Positions 37,004 through 45,622 of a stretch of 64,000 nt of DNA are shown in pieces (position 1 is the stretch's first letter; each line of letters begins with the position of its first letter). The DNA is from Nakamurella alba. GTDB lineage: Bacteria; Actinomycetota; Actinomycetes; Mycobacteriales; Nakamurellaceae. The notes below the pieces were generated by a model. The model ran no database searches. It was given only the letters and a program-made list of their open reading frames with translations, and had not been told where the DNA came from. The position numbers were made by a program, and so were the translations under genes. The DNA lies in assembly GCF_009707545.1 (NCBI RefSeq), contig NZ_WLYK01000011.1:62001-126000 (forward strand). The letters are read 5' to 3'.

Positions 37004-37149
37004 ACCGCGTCACGCGGGCGGCCCGCCGCCGCCGTGAGCTCCGGGAGACCTACCGCCGGAGCATCCAGTTCGCGATCGCGACCGCGGCCTCCGATCGGGA
37101 ACGCCGGGAACTGATGACCATGGCGACCCGGCAGGGCGCCGATATCTGA
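37000..37149 (+). CDS. Small basic protein (49 aa), coupled to the preceding ORF
   Basis: A 49-residue ORF starting in a 4-bp overlap with the ORF before it. The product (MNRVTRAARRRRELRETY, then FAIATAASDRERRELMTMA) is Arg-rich and predicted helical. The overlap and matched basic character suggest that the two proteins are made together and act together. The family is unknown to me. A shadow ORF on the opposite strand covers the same bases but has no supporting signals. Confidence 0.55.
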   Translation: MNRVTRAARRRRELRETYRRSIQFAIATAASDRERRELMTMATRQGADI

Positions 37150-37227
37150 GGGGTCGGCAGCGTCCGTGGCAGTGTGTCCGCAACCAGGACCACCGCCGCG
37201 GACGCTGCTGTGCCCGCGTCCCGCGCG

Positions 37228-37848
37228 TCAGCGTTGCGCCAGCAGGTAGCACCGCCGGCTGGCGTGCTCCACGCCGGGGATCGCCTCTCGGTCCACCCGC
37301 GCGACCAGCTGCCACCCGGACTGCTCCAGCAGCCCGACCTGCACCGCGGGATCGAGGAAGTGGAAGTCGAGATCGACCTGCTCGCCCCACCACTCGGTCA
37401 TCCGTCGGGCCCGCCCCGGTCCGGTCTCCGCGTCCGACTCGTGGAACGCCAGCAGCAGATGACCGCCGGGACGCACCACCCGGGCGAACTCCCGGTACGC
37501 GGCCGCCGGGTCCGGCAGGTGGATCACCGCGTAGAACGACACGACACCGGCCACCGATCCGGAGGCCACCGGCAGCGCCGTCATGTCCGCCGCGGCGGCC
37601 GGCACGCCTGCGGCCCGCGCCTGCGCACACATCGCCGGCGACAGGTCGAGCCCGACCGCGCCGATCCGGGCCGCGACATGGCCGGGCCCGCACCCGGCGT
37701 CGACCACCGGGCCACCCGCGGCCAGCTCCGCGAACATGTCCAGCAGCGCGCGGTCCAGCGGCTTGCCGACCAGCTCCCCGGCCACCTCGGCCGTGTACCG
37801 GCCGGCCACGGCGTCGTAACTGCTGCGCACCTGCTCCGCGAACCCCAT
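37228..37848 (-). CDS. Class I SAM-dependent methyltransferase
   Basis: A 206-residue methyltransferase. Motif I (VVDAGCGPGHVAARIGA) lies near residue 48, followed by GLDLSPAMCAQARAAGV and the post-motif region PVASGSVAGVVSFYAVIHLPD. VVRPGGHLLLAFHE is motif III. The substrate is unknown; the layout resembles small-molecule methyltransferases of the UbiE-like type. ATG 37848 is chosen because the longer frame adds an Arg-rich, non-family stretch. CAGGCT lies 7 nt upstream on the minus strand, a possible leaderless promoter. Confidence 0.88.
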   Translation of the reverse strand: MGFAEQVRSSYDAVAGRYTAEVAGELVGKPLDRALLDMFAELAAGGPVVDAGCGPGHVAARIGAVGLDLSPAMCAQARAAGVPAAAADMTALPVASGSVAGVVSFYAVIHLPDPAAAYREFARVVRPGGHLLLAFHESDAETGPGRARRMTEWWGEQVDLDFHFLDPAVQVGLLEQSGWQLVARVDREAIPGVEHASRRCYLLAQR

Positions 37849-37997
37849 GGAGCAGAGCCTGGCACGGCACCACCGCCGACCGCATCTGTGGACGACCGGT
37901 ACAGCGCTGCGCTCCCGTGGTGGAGGGATCCTCCATCTACGGGTGTGCTGTGATGGAGATCGGCGACGAATCCACCTGCGGACCACAAGGACGTGAG

Positions 37998-38822
37998 ATG
38001 CCCAGCGGTACGAGCAGCAACAGCTTCCTGACCAATGACGGGGTGCGACTGGCGTACACCGACACCGGCAGCGGACCGCCGGTGGTGCTGGTCGCCGGTT
38101 TCACCGCGCCGGCAACGAGCTGGTCGCTGCAGGTCCCGGCCCTGCGGGACGCCGGTCACCGGGTGATCGGGTTCGACCGCCGTTCACACGGGGGATCGGA
38201 GTCGCCGTTCCACGGCCAGCGGATGGCGCGGCACGGCGCCGACCTGCACCAGTTGCTCGACCACCTCGGGCTGTCGGACGTGGTGCTGATCGGCCAGTCC
38301 ATGGGCGGCAACGCCCTCTGGGCCTACACCGATCTGTTCGGCACCGACCGGGTCCGCGCCTACGTGTGCGTCGACCAGACCCCGAAGATGGTCAGCACGG
38401 GCGACTGGCCCCACGGCTTCTACGGTCTCACCCCCGACAACGTCGGCACGTTCTTCGATGCCGGCATCCCGGACACCGGTCACGGCCCGGACCCGGCCGT
38501 CGTGCAGGCCGGCGTCGCCCGCATGCTGGCCGCGGCCACCGGCCCGCTGCAGTGGGCCGACCCGGCCGCGCCGCAGACCCGCCCGCTGCTGCAGGACCAC
38601 GCCGCCGCCGACTGGCGGGACGTGATCGCCCGGCTCGACGTGCCGGCGCTGTTCGTCGCCGGCCGGCTCAGTCAGTTCTGGCCGTGCGAGCACGCCACGG
38701 CTGCGGCCGCACTCAACGAGAAGGTGCAGGCGGTGATCCTGGAGGACGCCGGCCACTCCACGAACACCGACCAGGCGGAGGCGTTCAACGCCGCGGTCCT
38801 GGACTTCCTGCGTGCCTGCTGA
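37998..38822 (+). CDS. Alpha/beta hydrolase
   Basis: A 274-residue alpha/beta hydrolase-fold enzyme. The oxyanion-hole region VLVAGFTAPATSW is followed by the nucleophile elbow LIGQSMGGNAL (Ser near residue 101) and the catalytic His in DAGHSTNTD near 257. It resembles esterases or non-haem chloroperoxidase-like hydrolases. AAGGA at 37987-37991 is well spaced for ATG 37998. The gene overlaps the PucR-type regulator by 11 bp, so the two are cotranscribed. This regulator and a downstream oxidase/transporter operon may form one catabolic unit. Confidence 0.88.
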   Translation: MPSGTSSNSFLTNDGVRLAYTDTGSGPPVVLVAGFTAPATSWSLQVPALRDAGHRVIGFDRRSHGGSESPFHGQRMARHGADLHQLLDHLGLSDVVLIGQSMGGNALWAYTDLFGTDRVRAYVCVDQTPKMVSTGDWPHGFYGLTPDNVGTFFDAGIPDTGHGPDPAVVQAGVARMLAAATGPLQWADPAAPQTRPLLQDHAAADWRDVIARLDVPALFVAGRLSQFWPCEHATAAAALNEKVQAVILEDAGHSTNTDQAEAFNAAVLDFLRAC

Positions 38823-40707
38823 CCCCGGGCCGTCCTGGCTGCAGCTGCTGCTCGACGGCACCGATGCCGCCGGGCTGGCCGCGGCGCGCCGGTCGGCGCT
38901 GCGCAGCACCCGGTCCGAGACCGCCAGGTCGGTCATCACCGCCGAGGCCGGCCGGGCCGAGCAGCTGCTGGCCCAGCTCGTCGAGCACCGCGCGCACGCC
39001 GCGGAACTGACCAGCCTGTACGACCTCTCGCTCCGGCTGTCCCGCGAGCACTCGCTGGACGCCCTGCTGCAGGACACCGTCAGCCACGCCCGCCGGCTGC
39101 TGGCTGTCGACGTCGCCTACCTCGCCCTCGTCGAGGACGACCAGAGCCTGACCATCCGGGTCACCGACGGGTCGACCGGGCCGAACCTGCGTGGCATCGT
39201 GCTGGCCCCGCGCAGCGGCCTGGCGGGCCGGGTGGTCGAGCTGGCCGAGCCGGTGCAGAGCCGCGACTACCTCGCCGACCGCGCTCTCGCGCACCAGGAG
39301 CAGGTCGACCAGGTCGCCGACACCGAGGGCCTGCGCACCATTCTCGGTGCGCCGTTGCGACTGCGGGGCTCGGTGATCGGCGTGCTGATGGTGTCCCAGC
39401 GCGAGGTGCGGCACTTCGGCGCGGCCGAGATCTCGCTGCTCGGGTCGCTCGGCTCGATCGCCGCGGTGGCCATCGACAACGCCCGGCTGATCGAGGGGTA
39501 CCGGCACAGCACCGCCGCCCTGGAGCGCACGAACGAGCAGCTCTCCGCCACCCTGGACAGCATCAACCGGGCTGCCACCCTGCACGAGACGCTGCTCGAG
39601 GTGGCCACCCGGGCCGGGCGGGTGCCGGACGTGGTGCGGACACTCTCCTCGGTGGTGGCCGGCACTGTGTTGTTCGCCGATGCCGCCGACCGCGTGGTGA
39701 CCGCCGCCGCCAGTGGCGCGGAGGTGGAAACCGTCTCGTTGGAACCGGTCTCGGGTCGCGGCGCGGCCCGGGTGTTCACCGACCCGGCCATGCGGCGGAC
39801 CCGGGTGGAACGCTCGACGGTGACCGTGCCGATCGCCACCCCGCAGGACTACGTCGGTGCGTTGCAGGTGCGGCTGGACGCCGCCGTGGTGTCCGATGCC
39901 GATGTCCGGATGCTGGAACGCGCCGCCATGACCATCGCCCTGGTTGCCTTCTCCGAACGCGCCCTGCTGGATGCCGAACGGCGCACCACCACCGAACTTC
40001 TCGAGCAGATCCTCTCGCGCAGGATCGACGACGAGACGGCGATGACCGGCCGGGCCAGGCATCTCGGCCTCGACCTTGCCTCGGCGCACACCGTGGCGGT
40101 GCTGGAACCGTTGCCGGACAACGCCGGTCCGGCGCTGGCGCTGGCCCGTGAGGTGGTGGACAGGAACGGCGGCCTCGCCGAGCGGGTGCTCGGCGCCGTC
40201 GTGCTGGTGACCCCGGCCGCCGAGGAGACCGTGCGGACCGCCCTGCGCCGGCGGTGGCGGTCCCAGGCGACGGTCGGCATCGCCACCGCCACCGCCGGAT
40301 CCGCCGGTCTGGCAGACGGGTACGACGCCGCCGTCGGCTGCGTGGCGGCCCTGCACGCCCTGGGCCGGGTCGGGGATCTGGCGACGGTCGACGAGCTCGG
40401 GCCGTACCGGTTCCTGCTCAGCCGGGCCGGCCGGGACGACGCCGCCCGCTTCGTCCGGGCCACCATCGGCGCGGTGATCGACCACGACCGTTCGCGGGGT
40501 ACGGATCTCGTGCGCACGATGGACGTGTTCCTGTCCGGCGGGCGGCAGCACGCGGGCACCGCCGCGGCACTGCAGATCCACGTGAACACGCTCTACCAGC
40601 GGCTGGACCGGATCACCGACCGGCTCGGTGAGGGCTGGCGGGACGGCGACCGGGCGCACGACGTGCAGCTGGCGCTGCGGATCCACCGGCTGCTGGCCCG
40701 GTCCTGA
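38812..40707 (+). CDS. GAF-domain PucR/CdaR-type transcriptional regulator
   Basis: A 631-residue regulator. Residues about 65-225 form a GAF domain (SLDALLQDTVSHARRLLAVD, GAPLRLRGSVIGVLMVS). The middle is PucR-like (VTVPIATPQDYVGALQVRLD and a GGDEF-like degenerate region). The C-terminal HTH (GTAAALQIHVNTLYQRLDRI near residue 585) is of the PucR helix-turn-helix type. PucR/CdaR proteins activate pathways for sugar acids, purines or related compounds when bound to an effector. GTG 38812 overlaps the hydrolase stop region by 11 bp. Twin palindromes between this gene and the oxidase gene are candidate binding sites. Confidence 0.88.
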   Translation: MPADPGPSWLQLLLDGTDAAGLAAARRSALRSTRSETARSVITAEAGRAEQLLAQLVEHRAHAAELTSLYDLSLRLSREHSLDALLQDTVSHARRLLAVDVAYLALVEDDQSLTIRVTDGSTGPNLRGIVLAPRSGLAGRVVELAEPVQSRDYLADRALAHQEQVDQVADTEGLRTILGAPLRLRGSVIGVLMVSQREVRHFGAAEISLLGSLGSIAAVAIDNARLIEGYRHSTAALERTNEQLSATLDSINRAATLHETLLEVATRAGRVPDVVRTLSSVVAGTVLFADAADRVVTAAASGAEVETVSLEPVSGRGAARVFTDPAMRRTRVERSTVTVPIATPQDYVGALQVRLDAAVVSDADVRMLERAAMTIALVAFSERALLDAERRTTTELLEQILSRRIDDETAMTGRARHLGLDLASAHTVAVLEPLPDNAGPALALAREVVDRNGGLAERVLGAVVLVTPAAEETVRTALRRRWRSQATVGIATATAGSAGLADGYDAAVGCVAALHALGRVGDLATVDELGPYRFLLSRAGRDDAARFVRATIGAVIDHDRSRGTDLVRTMDVFLSGGRQHAGTAAALQIHVNTLYQRLDRITDRLGEGWRDGDRAHDVQLALRIHRLLARS

Positions 40708-40846
40708 TCCCTGTGCTCGAGGAGTGCCGGCCGCGACCAGTAGGGCCGGAGCGGTCGCGCGAGGGAGCATCGCAGCCCTGTGTCGACCGAGGAACGAGGG
40801 AGCAAGGGCGAGGAGCGGACGGAGCAGCGGGCCGCGACCTCAGGCA

Positions 40847-40893
40847 TGGAGAGAATCTCCACCGGGCTCGGACAATGCCGGAGGGTTCCTCCG
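40847..40893. promoter_or_regulatory. Twin palindromes before the oxidase/transporter operon
   Basis: TGGAGAgaaTCTCCA (40847-40861) and CGGAGGgttCCTCCG (40879-40893) are perfect 6-bp inverted repeats around 3-nt centres, sharing the pattern GGAGR-N3-YCTCC. Their centres are 32 bp apart, about three helical turns. The first ends about 55 nt before the -10 hexamer TAGCGT (40917-40922), an activator position. Confidence 0.65.
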
Positions 40894-40929
40894 TAGGAAG
40901 CCACGACACCGGCCCCTAGCGTTCTCGGC

Positions 40930-42366
40930 ATGACCTCACACGTCGCAATGGCTGCGACACCGGCGCCGGGCGCGGCCACCGCGTTGGCCGCCCGGCTGGA
41001 CGGACTCCGGCTCGAGACCGACGTCGACGTGCTCGCCGCCCTGTCCCACGACGACGCCGAATGGGCCGAGGTCGGCGTGCCGCTCGCGGCCTTCCGGCCG
41101 CACAGCACCGCCGAGGTGTCGAGGGTGGTCGCGGCCTGCGCGGAACTCGGCATCCCGGTGGTGACACGTGGTGCGGGCACCGGACTCTCGGGCGGCGCCA
41201 ATGCCACCGACGGCTGCCTGGTGCTGGACCTGTCCCGGATGAACCGCATCCTCGAGATCGACACCGACAACCTCACCGCGACCGTCCAGCCCGGCGTGGT
41301 GAACGACGACCTCAAGGCGGCAGTGGCCCGGGAGGGGCTCTGGTACCCGCCGGACCCGGCCAGCGCCCCGTGGTCGACGATCGGCGGCAACGTCGCCACC
41401 AACGCCGGCGGCCTGTGCTGCCTCAAGTACGGCGTGACCCGCGACTACGTGCTCGGGCTCGAAGCCGTCGTCGGCGGCCCGGCGGGGGAGTACGGCACCA
41501 CGGTCCGGCTCGGCCGGCGCACCACCAAGGGGGTCAGCGGCTACGACCTGCTCGGCCTGTTCGTCGGTTCCGAAGGCACCTTCGGGGTGATCACCGAGAT
41601 CACCCTGAAATTGCGGCCGGCCCGCCGGTCCGCCCCGATCACCGTGGTCGGCGAGTTCGACGACCTGATCGCAGCCGGACGTGCGGTCGCCGCGGTCACC
41701 CGGCTGGGACTGGAGCCTGCAGCGCTGGAACTGCTGGACCGCGCCTGCCTGCAGGCCGTCGAGGACTGGAAGCACCTCGGTATCGGCAAGTCCGCGGCCG
41801 CCATGCTGCTCGCGCAGATCGACACCCCAGGCGTGGTGGGCGACGAGCAGGCCGCCGCGATGGCCGAGGCGTTCCGCGGCGCCGGTGCGGTATGGGCCGA
41901 GCGGTCCACCGACGACACCGAGGCGGAGGCACTGTTCTCGGCCCGTCGCCTGGCCTACCCGGCGCTGGAGCGGCTGGGTCCGGTGCTCACCGAGGACGTC
42001 TGCGTGCCGCGGTCCCAGGTGCCGGTGGTGCTGGCCGCGATCGAGGAGATCGCCGCCCGCCACCAGGTGCGGATCGCCACCATCGCGCACGCGGGCGACG
42101 GCAACCTGCACCCGCTGATCCTGAGCCCGGCCGACGACGCCGCCGCCCGGGAGGCCGCGCAGGCCGCCTTCGAGGAGATGCTCACCGCCGCCATCGCCGC
42201 CGGCGGCACCGTCACCGGCGAGCACGGCGTCGGGCTGCTGAAGCGGCGCGGGATGCGTGCCGAACTGCCGGCGCCGGTGCAGGCGATGCAGCTGGCCGTG
42301 AAACGCACGCTCGACCCACTGGACCTGTTCAACCCCGGCAAGGTCGTCGGCGACCCCGGCGAGTGA
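40930..42366 (+). CDS. FAD-linked oxidase (GlcD / D-2-hydroxyacid dehydrogenase family)
   Basis: A 478-residue flavoenzyme of the GlcD/D-lactate dehydrogenase family. The FAD-binding PCMH domain shows VVTRGAGTGLSGGANATDG near residue 78 and STIGGNVATNAGGLCCLKYG near 150. The C-terminal cap has the conserved DGNLHPLI and GEHGVGLLKR. Such enzymes oxidise glycolate, D-lactate or other 2-hydroxyacids, passing electrons to the respiratory chain. TAGCGT lies 7 nt before the ATG, so the transcript is probably leaderless. The regulator upstream and transporter downstream suggest uptake and oxidation of one substrate, not identifiable here. Confidence 0.9.
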   Translation: MTSHVAMAATPAPGAATALAARLDGLRLETDVDVLAALSHDDAEWAEVGVPLAAFRPHSTAEVSRVVAACAELGIPVVTRGAGTGLSGGANATDGCLVLDLSRMNRILEIDTDNLTATVQPGVVNDDLKAAVAREGLWYPPDPASAPWSTIGGNVATNAGGLCCLKYGVTRDYVLGLEAVVGGPAGEYGTTVRLGRRTTKGVSGYDLLGLFVGSEGTFGVITEITLKLRPARRSAPITVVGEFDDLIAAGRAVAAVTRLGLEPAALELLDRACLQAVEDWKHLGIGKSAAAMLLAQIDTPGVVGDEQAAAMAEAFRGAGAVWAERSTDDTEAEALFSARRLAYPALERLGPVLTEDVCVPRSQVPVVLAAIEEIAARHQVRIATIAHAGDGNLHPLILSPADDAAAREAAQAAFEEMLTAAIAAGGTVTGEHGVGLLKRRGMRAELPAPVQAMQLAVKRTLDPLDLFNPGKVVGDPGE

Positions 42367-42484
42367 ACCCACCGGGCACCCCGGCACCAGCGAGAACCAC
42401 ACCACCCGAACGACTCCCACCCGAACGACTCCCACCCGATACGCCCACACCACCGACCCAGACGGACTCACCGAGGAGACCACC

Positions 42485-43717
42485 ATGACCGCTCGCCTGA
42501 CCCGGCGCGGCTTCCTGACCACCGGGGCGATGCTCGGTGCCGGCCTGCTGGCCGGCCCCGTGCTCGCCGGCTGCAGCACCCCGGACACGGCCGGCGGCAG
42601 CGGCACCGGCTCGAGCGGCAGCGGCGCGGGCACCGGCACCCCGACGACCGACTTCCCGTCGAAACTGTGGACGCCCACCGACACCGTCGGCGCCCTCCCG
42701 GACCGGCCGAAGCGGATCGCCTGGCAGAACATCGTCGTCGGCGTCACCGCGCTGGAGGCGGTGGAGAGCTGGGTGAAGAAGGGCGCCGAGGAGATCGGTT
42801 ACGAGTACCTGGGTTCCAACTCCAACGGCAACTCCGCGCAGACCATCACGCAGATGAACCAGGCGATCACCCGCGGCATCATGGGCATGGTGGCTCCGGG
42901 TCAGGAATTGCCGGCCCAGGTGGCCGCGATGAAGACCGGGATGGCCGCCGGCAGCGCCATGTTCCTGTTCAACACCGGCGGGATCACCTGCGGCATGGCT
43001 GCGGTGCAGTACCAGTTCGGCCGGCGGATCGGCGAGTACACCGCGACGTACGTCAAGGAGCAGCTGGGCGGCACCGGCAAGGTGGTGTTCATCAACCTCA
43101 ACGTGCAGCAGGACCTGCGCCCGCGGGAGACCGGCTTCATGGACGCGATCACCGAGGCCGGCCTGGACAAGAGCATCGTGACCAGCGTCGACTCGCCGGC
43201 CGCCGCCACCCAGGAGGAGGGCTACACGCTGATGAACACCTACCTGCAGAAGGCGGGGGAGGTCGACGTCGTCGCCGCGGCCGGCGACGACCTGGCACTG
43301 GGCGCCATGTCGGCGCTGAAGGCGGCCGGGATGTGGGAGTCCAAGCCGAAGCTGATGGTGTGCGGCATCGACGGCAACACCCAGGCGATCGCCGCGATCA
43401 AGGCGGCCAACACCCCGTACAAGGCGACCTCGGCCGTGCACTACCCGATGGTCGGGTACGCGCCGGCGCGCCTGATCGGCCGCTGGGGCGAGGGCAAGAC
43501 CATCCCGCAGTTCCTGGAGTACCAGAGCTTCCTCATCGACTCCGCGGATGCGGCCACGAAGTGGGAGACCGACCAGGACCGGTGCCCGGAGCTCTACGAG
43601 GAGATGCTGGGCGGCGACACCACCTACATCGCCCCGCGCGGCGAGATCTCCTACGCCACCAGGGGTGCCATCTACGAAGGTGACCTGCCCGTCAAGCTGC
43701 CGGACCTCGTCCAGTGA
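42485..43717 (+). CDS. Sugar-type ABC transporter substrate-binding lipoprotein
   Basis: A 410-residue periplasmic-binding-protein-like lipoprotein. The N-terminus has a twin-arginine-style signal (LTRRGFLTTGAML) and a lipobox LAGC near residue 29, followed by a Gly/Ser/Thr-rich spacer. The mature domain belongs to the Peripla_BP_4 (ribose/galactose-type) family, with AAAGDDLALGAMSALKAAG and VCGIDGNTQAIAAIKAA. The ligand could be a sugar, polyol or a small acid. The 118-nt leader is A/C-rich, with CGAACGACTCCCACC repeated twice near 42410-42440, and ends in GGAG before the ATG. The stop overlaps the transporter start (GTGA). Confidence 0.9.
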   Translation: MTARLTRRGFLTTGAMLGAGLLAGPVLAGCSTPDTAGGSGTGSSGSGAGTGTPTTDFPSKLWTPTDTVGALPDRPKRIAWQNIVVGVTALEAVESWVKKGAEEIGYEYLGSNSNGNSAQTITQMNQAITRGIMGMVAPGQELPAQVAAMKTGMAAGSAMFLFNTGGITCGMAAVQYQFGRRIGEYTATYVKEQLGGTGKVVFINLNVQQDLRPRETGFMDAITEAGLDKSIVTSVDSPAAATQEEGYTLMNTYLQKAGEVDVVAAAGDDLALGAMSALKAAGMWESKPKLMVCGIDGNTQAIAAIKAANTPYKATSAVHYPMVGYAPARLIGRWGEGKTIPQFLEYQSFLIDSADAATKWETDQDRCPELYEEMLGGDTTYIAPRGEISYATRGAIYEGDLPVKLPDLVQ

Positions 43718-45531
43718 CCGCGCCCACGCTGCTGCGCCGCAACCGGCGGCAGATCGAACGGTCCTCCTCCCGCAGCGGTCTGTGGGTGCTGGCGATCGCG
43801 TTGCTGCTGTTCTTCCAGTTCCACGTCGGTGGCTTCATCACCCAGGGCAACATCGTCCAGATCCTGGTCAACCTGGCGCCGACGCTGATCGCGGCGATCC
43901 CGGCCGCCCGGCTGCTCATCACCGGCAACGTCGACCTGTCCATCGCCGGCGGGTACGCGGTGCTCGGCGTGCTGTGCGGGTTCCTGGTGTCCGGCACCGG
44001 ATCTCCGTTGATCGGCCTGCTCGGCACGCTGGCCGGCGGTGCACTGCTCGGTCTGCTCAACGGGACACTCGTCCGGGTGCTGCAGATCTCGCCGATCATC
44101 GTCACGCTGGGGTTGGGCACCGTCTACACCGCGCTGGCCTACCTGACGACGAACGGCAACCCGATCTACGACTTCCCGTCGTCGTTCTCCTTCATCGCGC
44201 AGACCCGCATCGCCGGGATCCCGGTGCCGGTGATCGTCGCCCTGCTGGCCTTCGCGATCGGCGCGTACCTGTTGTCCCGCACCGTTTCCGGACTGCACAG
44301 CTACGCCATCGGCGGGAACTTCCAGGCGGCCAAGCTGTCCGGCGTCCGGGCCGACCGGCACGTGCTGCTGCTCTACGTCTACATGGGGATCTCGGTGGGC
44401 CTGCTGGCCGTCGTCACCACGGCGTCCATCGGCAGTGCCTCGCCGACCAACGGCGTCGGGTTCGAGATCGACGTGCTGACCGCGGTCATCCTGGGCGGGG
44501 TGGCGTTCAACGGCGGCGCCGGTCGGTGGACCGGGGTGCTGATCGGCGTCGTCGTGCTCGGCATCCTGCAGGCCGGCTTCGTCTTCGAGGGTCTGAACAG
44601 CTACTACCAGCTGCTGGCCAAGGGCATGCTGCTGCTCGTCGCCCTCGGTGCCGACCAGCTGGTGGCGGCCCGCCGCCGGCGGACCAAGGGTGCGCGCAGC
44701 GAACCCGGGCCGGCCTCGGACGCCGCGGCCCAGGAGGCGGTCGAGATCGTCCGCCGGGCACCGGATCCGGACGCCGGGCTGCTGGAGGTCGACGGGCTGC
44801 GCAAGTCCTACGGCGCGGTGACCGCTGTCGCCGACGTCTCCTTCACCGCGCGGCGGGGCACCGTCACCTGCCTGCTCGGCGACAACGGTGCCGGCAAGAG
44901 CACGCTCATCAAGATGCTCTCCGGCGTGCACAAGCCCGACGCCGGCACCATCCGGTTGGACGGGCAGGAGCTGCACCTGGAGCAGCCGGCCGACGCGCAC
45001 CTGGCCGGGATCCACACCGTGTACCAGGATCTCGCGCTCGCCACGAACCTCGGCGCCGCGCTGAACCTGGTGCTGGGCGCCGAGCCCTACCAGCCCGGCC
45101 GGAAGTGGCTCGGGCTGCTGGACCGCGCGAGGTCGGAGAAGATCGCCCGCGAGCGGCTGTCCTCGCTGGGCATCGATCTGTCCGACTACTTCCGGCCGGT
45201 CGGCGAACTGTCCGGCGGCCAACGCCAGTGCGTGGCGATCGCCCGGGTCAACGTCGAGGGCGCCTCGGTGGTCATCCTCGACGAGCCGACCGCGGCGCTC
45301 GGCGTCCGGCAGACGGCGAACGTGCTGCGGCTGGCCCGCACGCTGGCCGACACCGGCGCGGCGGTCATCATCATCACGCACGACGTGGACTCGGTGATGG
45401 AGGTCGCCGACCACGTGGTGGTACTGAACCTGGGCCGGGTGCTGTTCGAGGGTGACATCGACGAGGTGGACGCCGGTCGGCTGATCCACCTGATGGCCGG
45501 CTACACCGGCGGGGTGTCGGTCGCGCAGTGA
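43714..45531 (+). CDS. CUT2-type ABC transporter: fused permease and ATPase
   Basis: A 605-residue protein in which a RbsC-like permease (residues 1-325, about nine membrane segments, with NVDLSIAGG and AVILGGVAFNGGAGR) is fused to a single ATPase domain (about 355-600). The ATPase has Walker A LLGDNGAGKSTLIKML, signature LSGGQRQCVAIAR, Walker B VVILDEPTAAL and switch His in IITHDVD. Related systems encode these as separate genes, and CUT2 ATPases usually have two nucleotide-binding domains. Four bases overlap the substrate-binding protein gene. No second permease is present, so the protein presumably dimerises. Confidence 0.9.
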   Translation: MTAPTLLRRNRRQIERSSSRSGLWVLAIALLLFFQFHVGGFITQGNIVQILVNLAPTLIAAIPAARLLITGNVDLSIAGGYAVLGVLCGFLVSGTGSPLIGLLGTLAGGALLGLLNGTLVRVLQISPIIVTLGLGTVYTALAYLTTNGNPIYDFPSSFSFIAQTRIAGIPVPVIVALLAFAIGAYLLSRTVSGLHSYAIGGNFQAAKLSGVRADRHVLLLYVYMGISVGLLAVVTTASIGSASPTNGVGFEIDVLTAVILGGVAFNGGAGRWTGVLIGVVVLGILQAGFVFEGLNSYYQLLAKGMLLLVALGADQLVAARRRRTKGARSEPGPASDAAAQEAVEIVRRAPDPDAGLLEVDGLRKSYGAVTAVADVSFTARRGTVTCLLGDNGAGKSTLIKMLSGVHKPDAGTIRLDGQELHLEQPADAHLAGIHTVYQDLALATNLGAALNLVLGAEPYQPGRKWLGLLDRARSEKIARERLSSLGIDLSDYFRPVGELSGGQRQCVAIARVNVEGASVVILDEPTAALGVRQTANVLRLARTLADTGAAVIIITHDVDSVMEVADHVVVLNLGRVLFEGDIDEVDAGRLIHLMAGYTGGVSVAQ

Positions 45532-45622
45532 GCCGGACCTGCGGGGCCGGGACCGGAGCGGATCGGGACCCGGGCGGCGCGCCCGCTTGATCGGCGGCCG
45601 CCGGACGGGCAGCGTCGGGCGG

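Noticed and set aside
40730..40845. Mobile or REP-like element in the purine-rich stretch after the PucR gene
   Set aside because: It is G/A-rich with imprecise GAGCGG-type words but has no defined unit, terminal repeat or second copy in the window.
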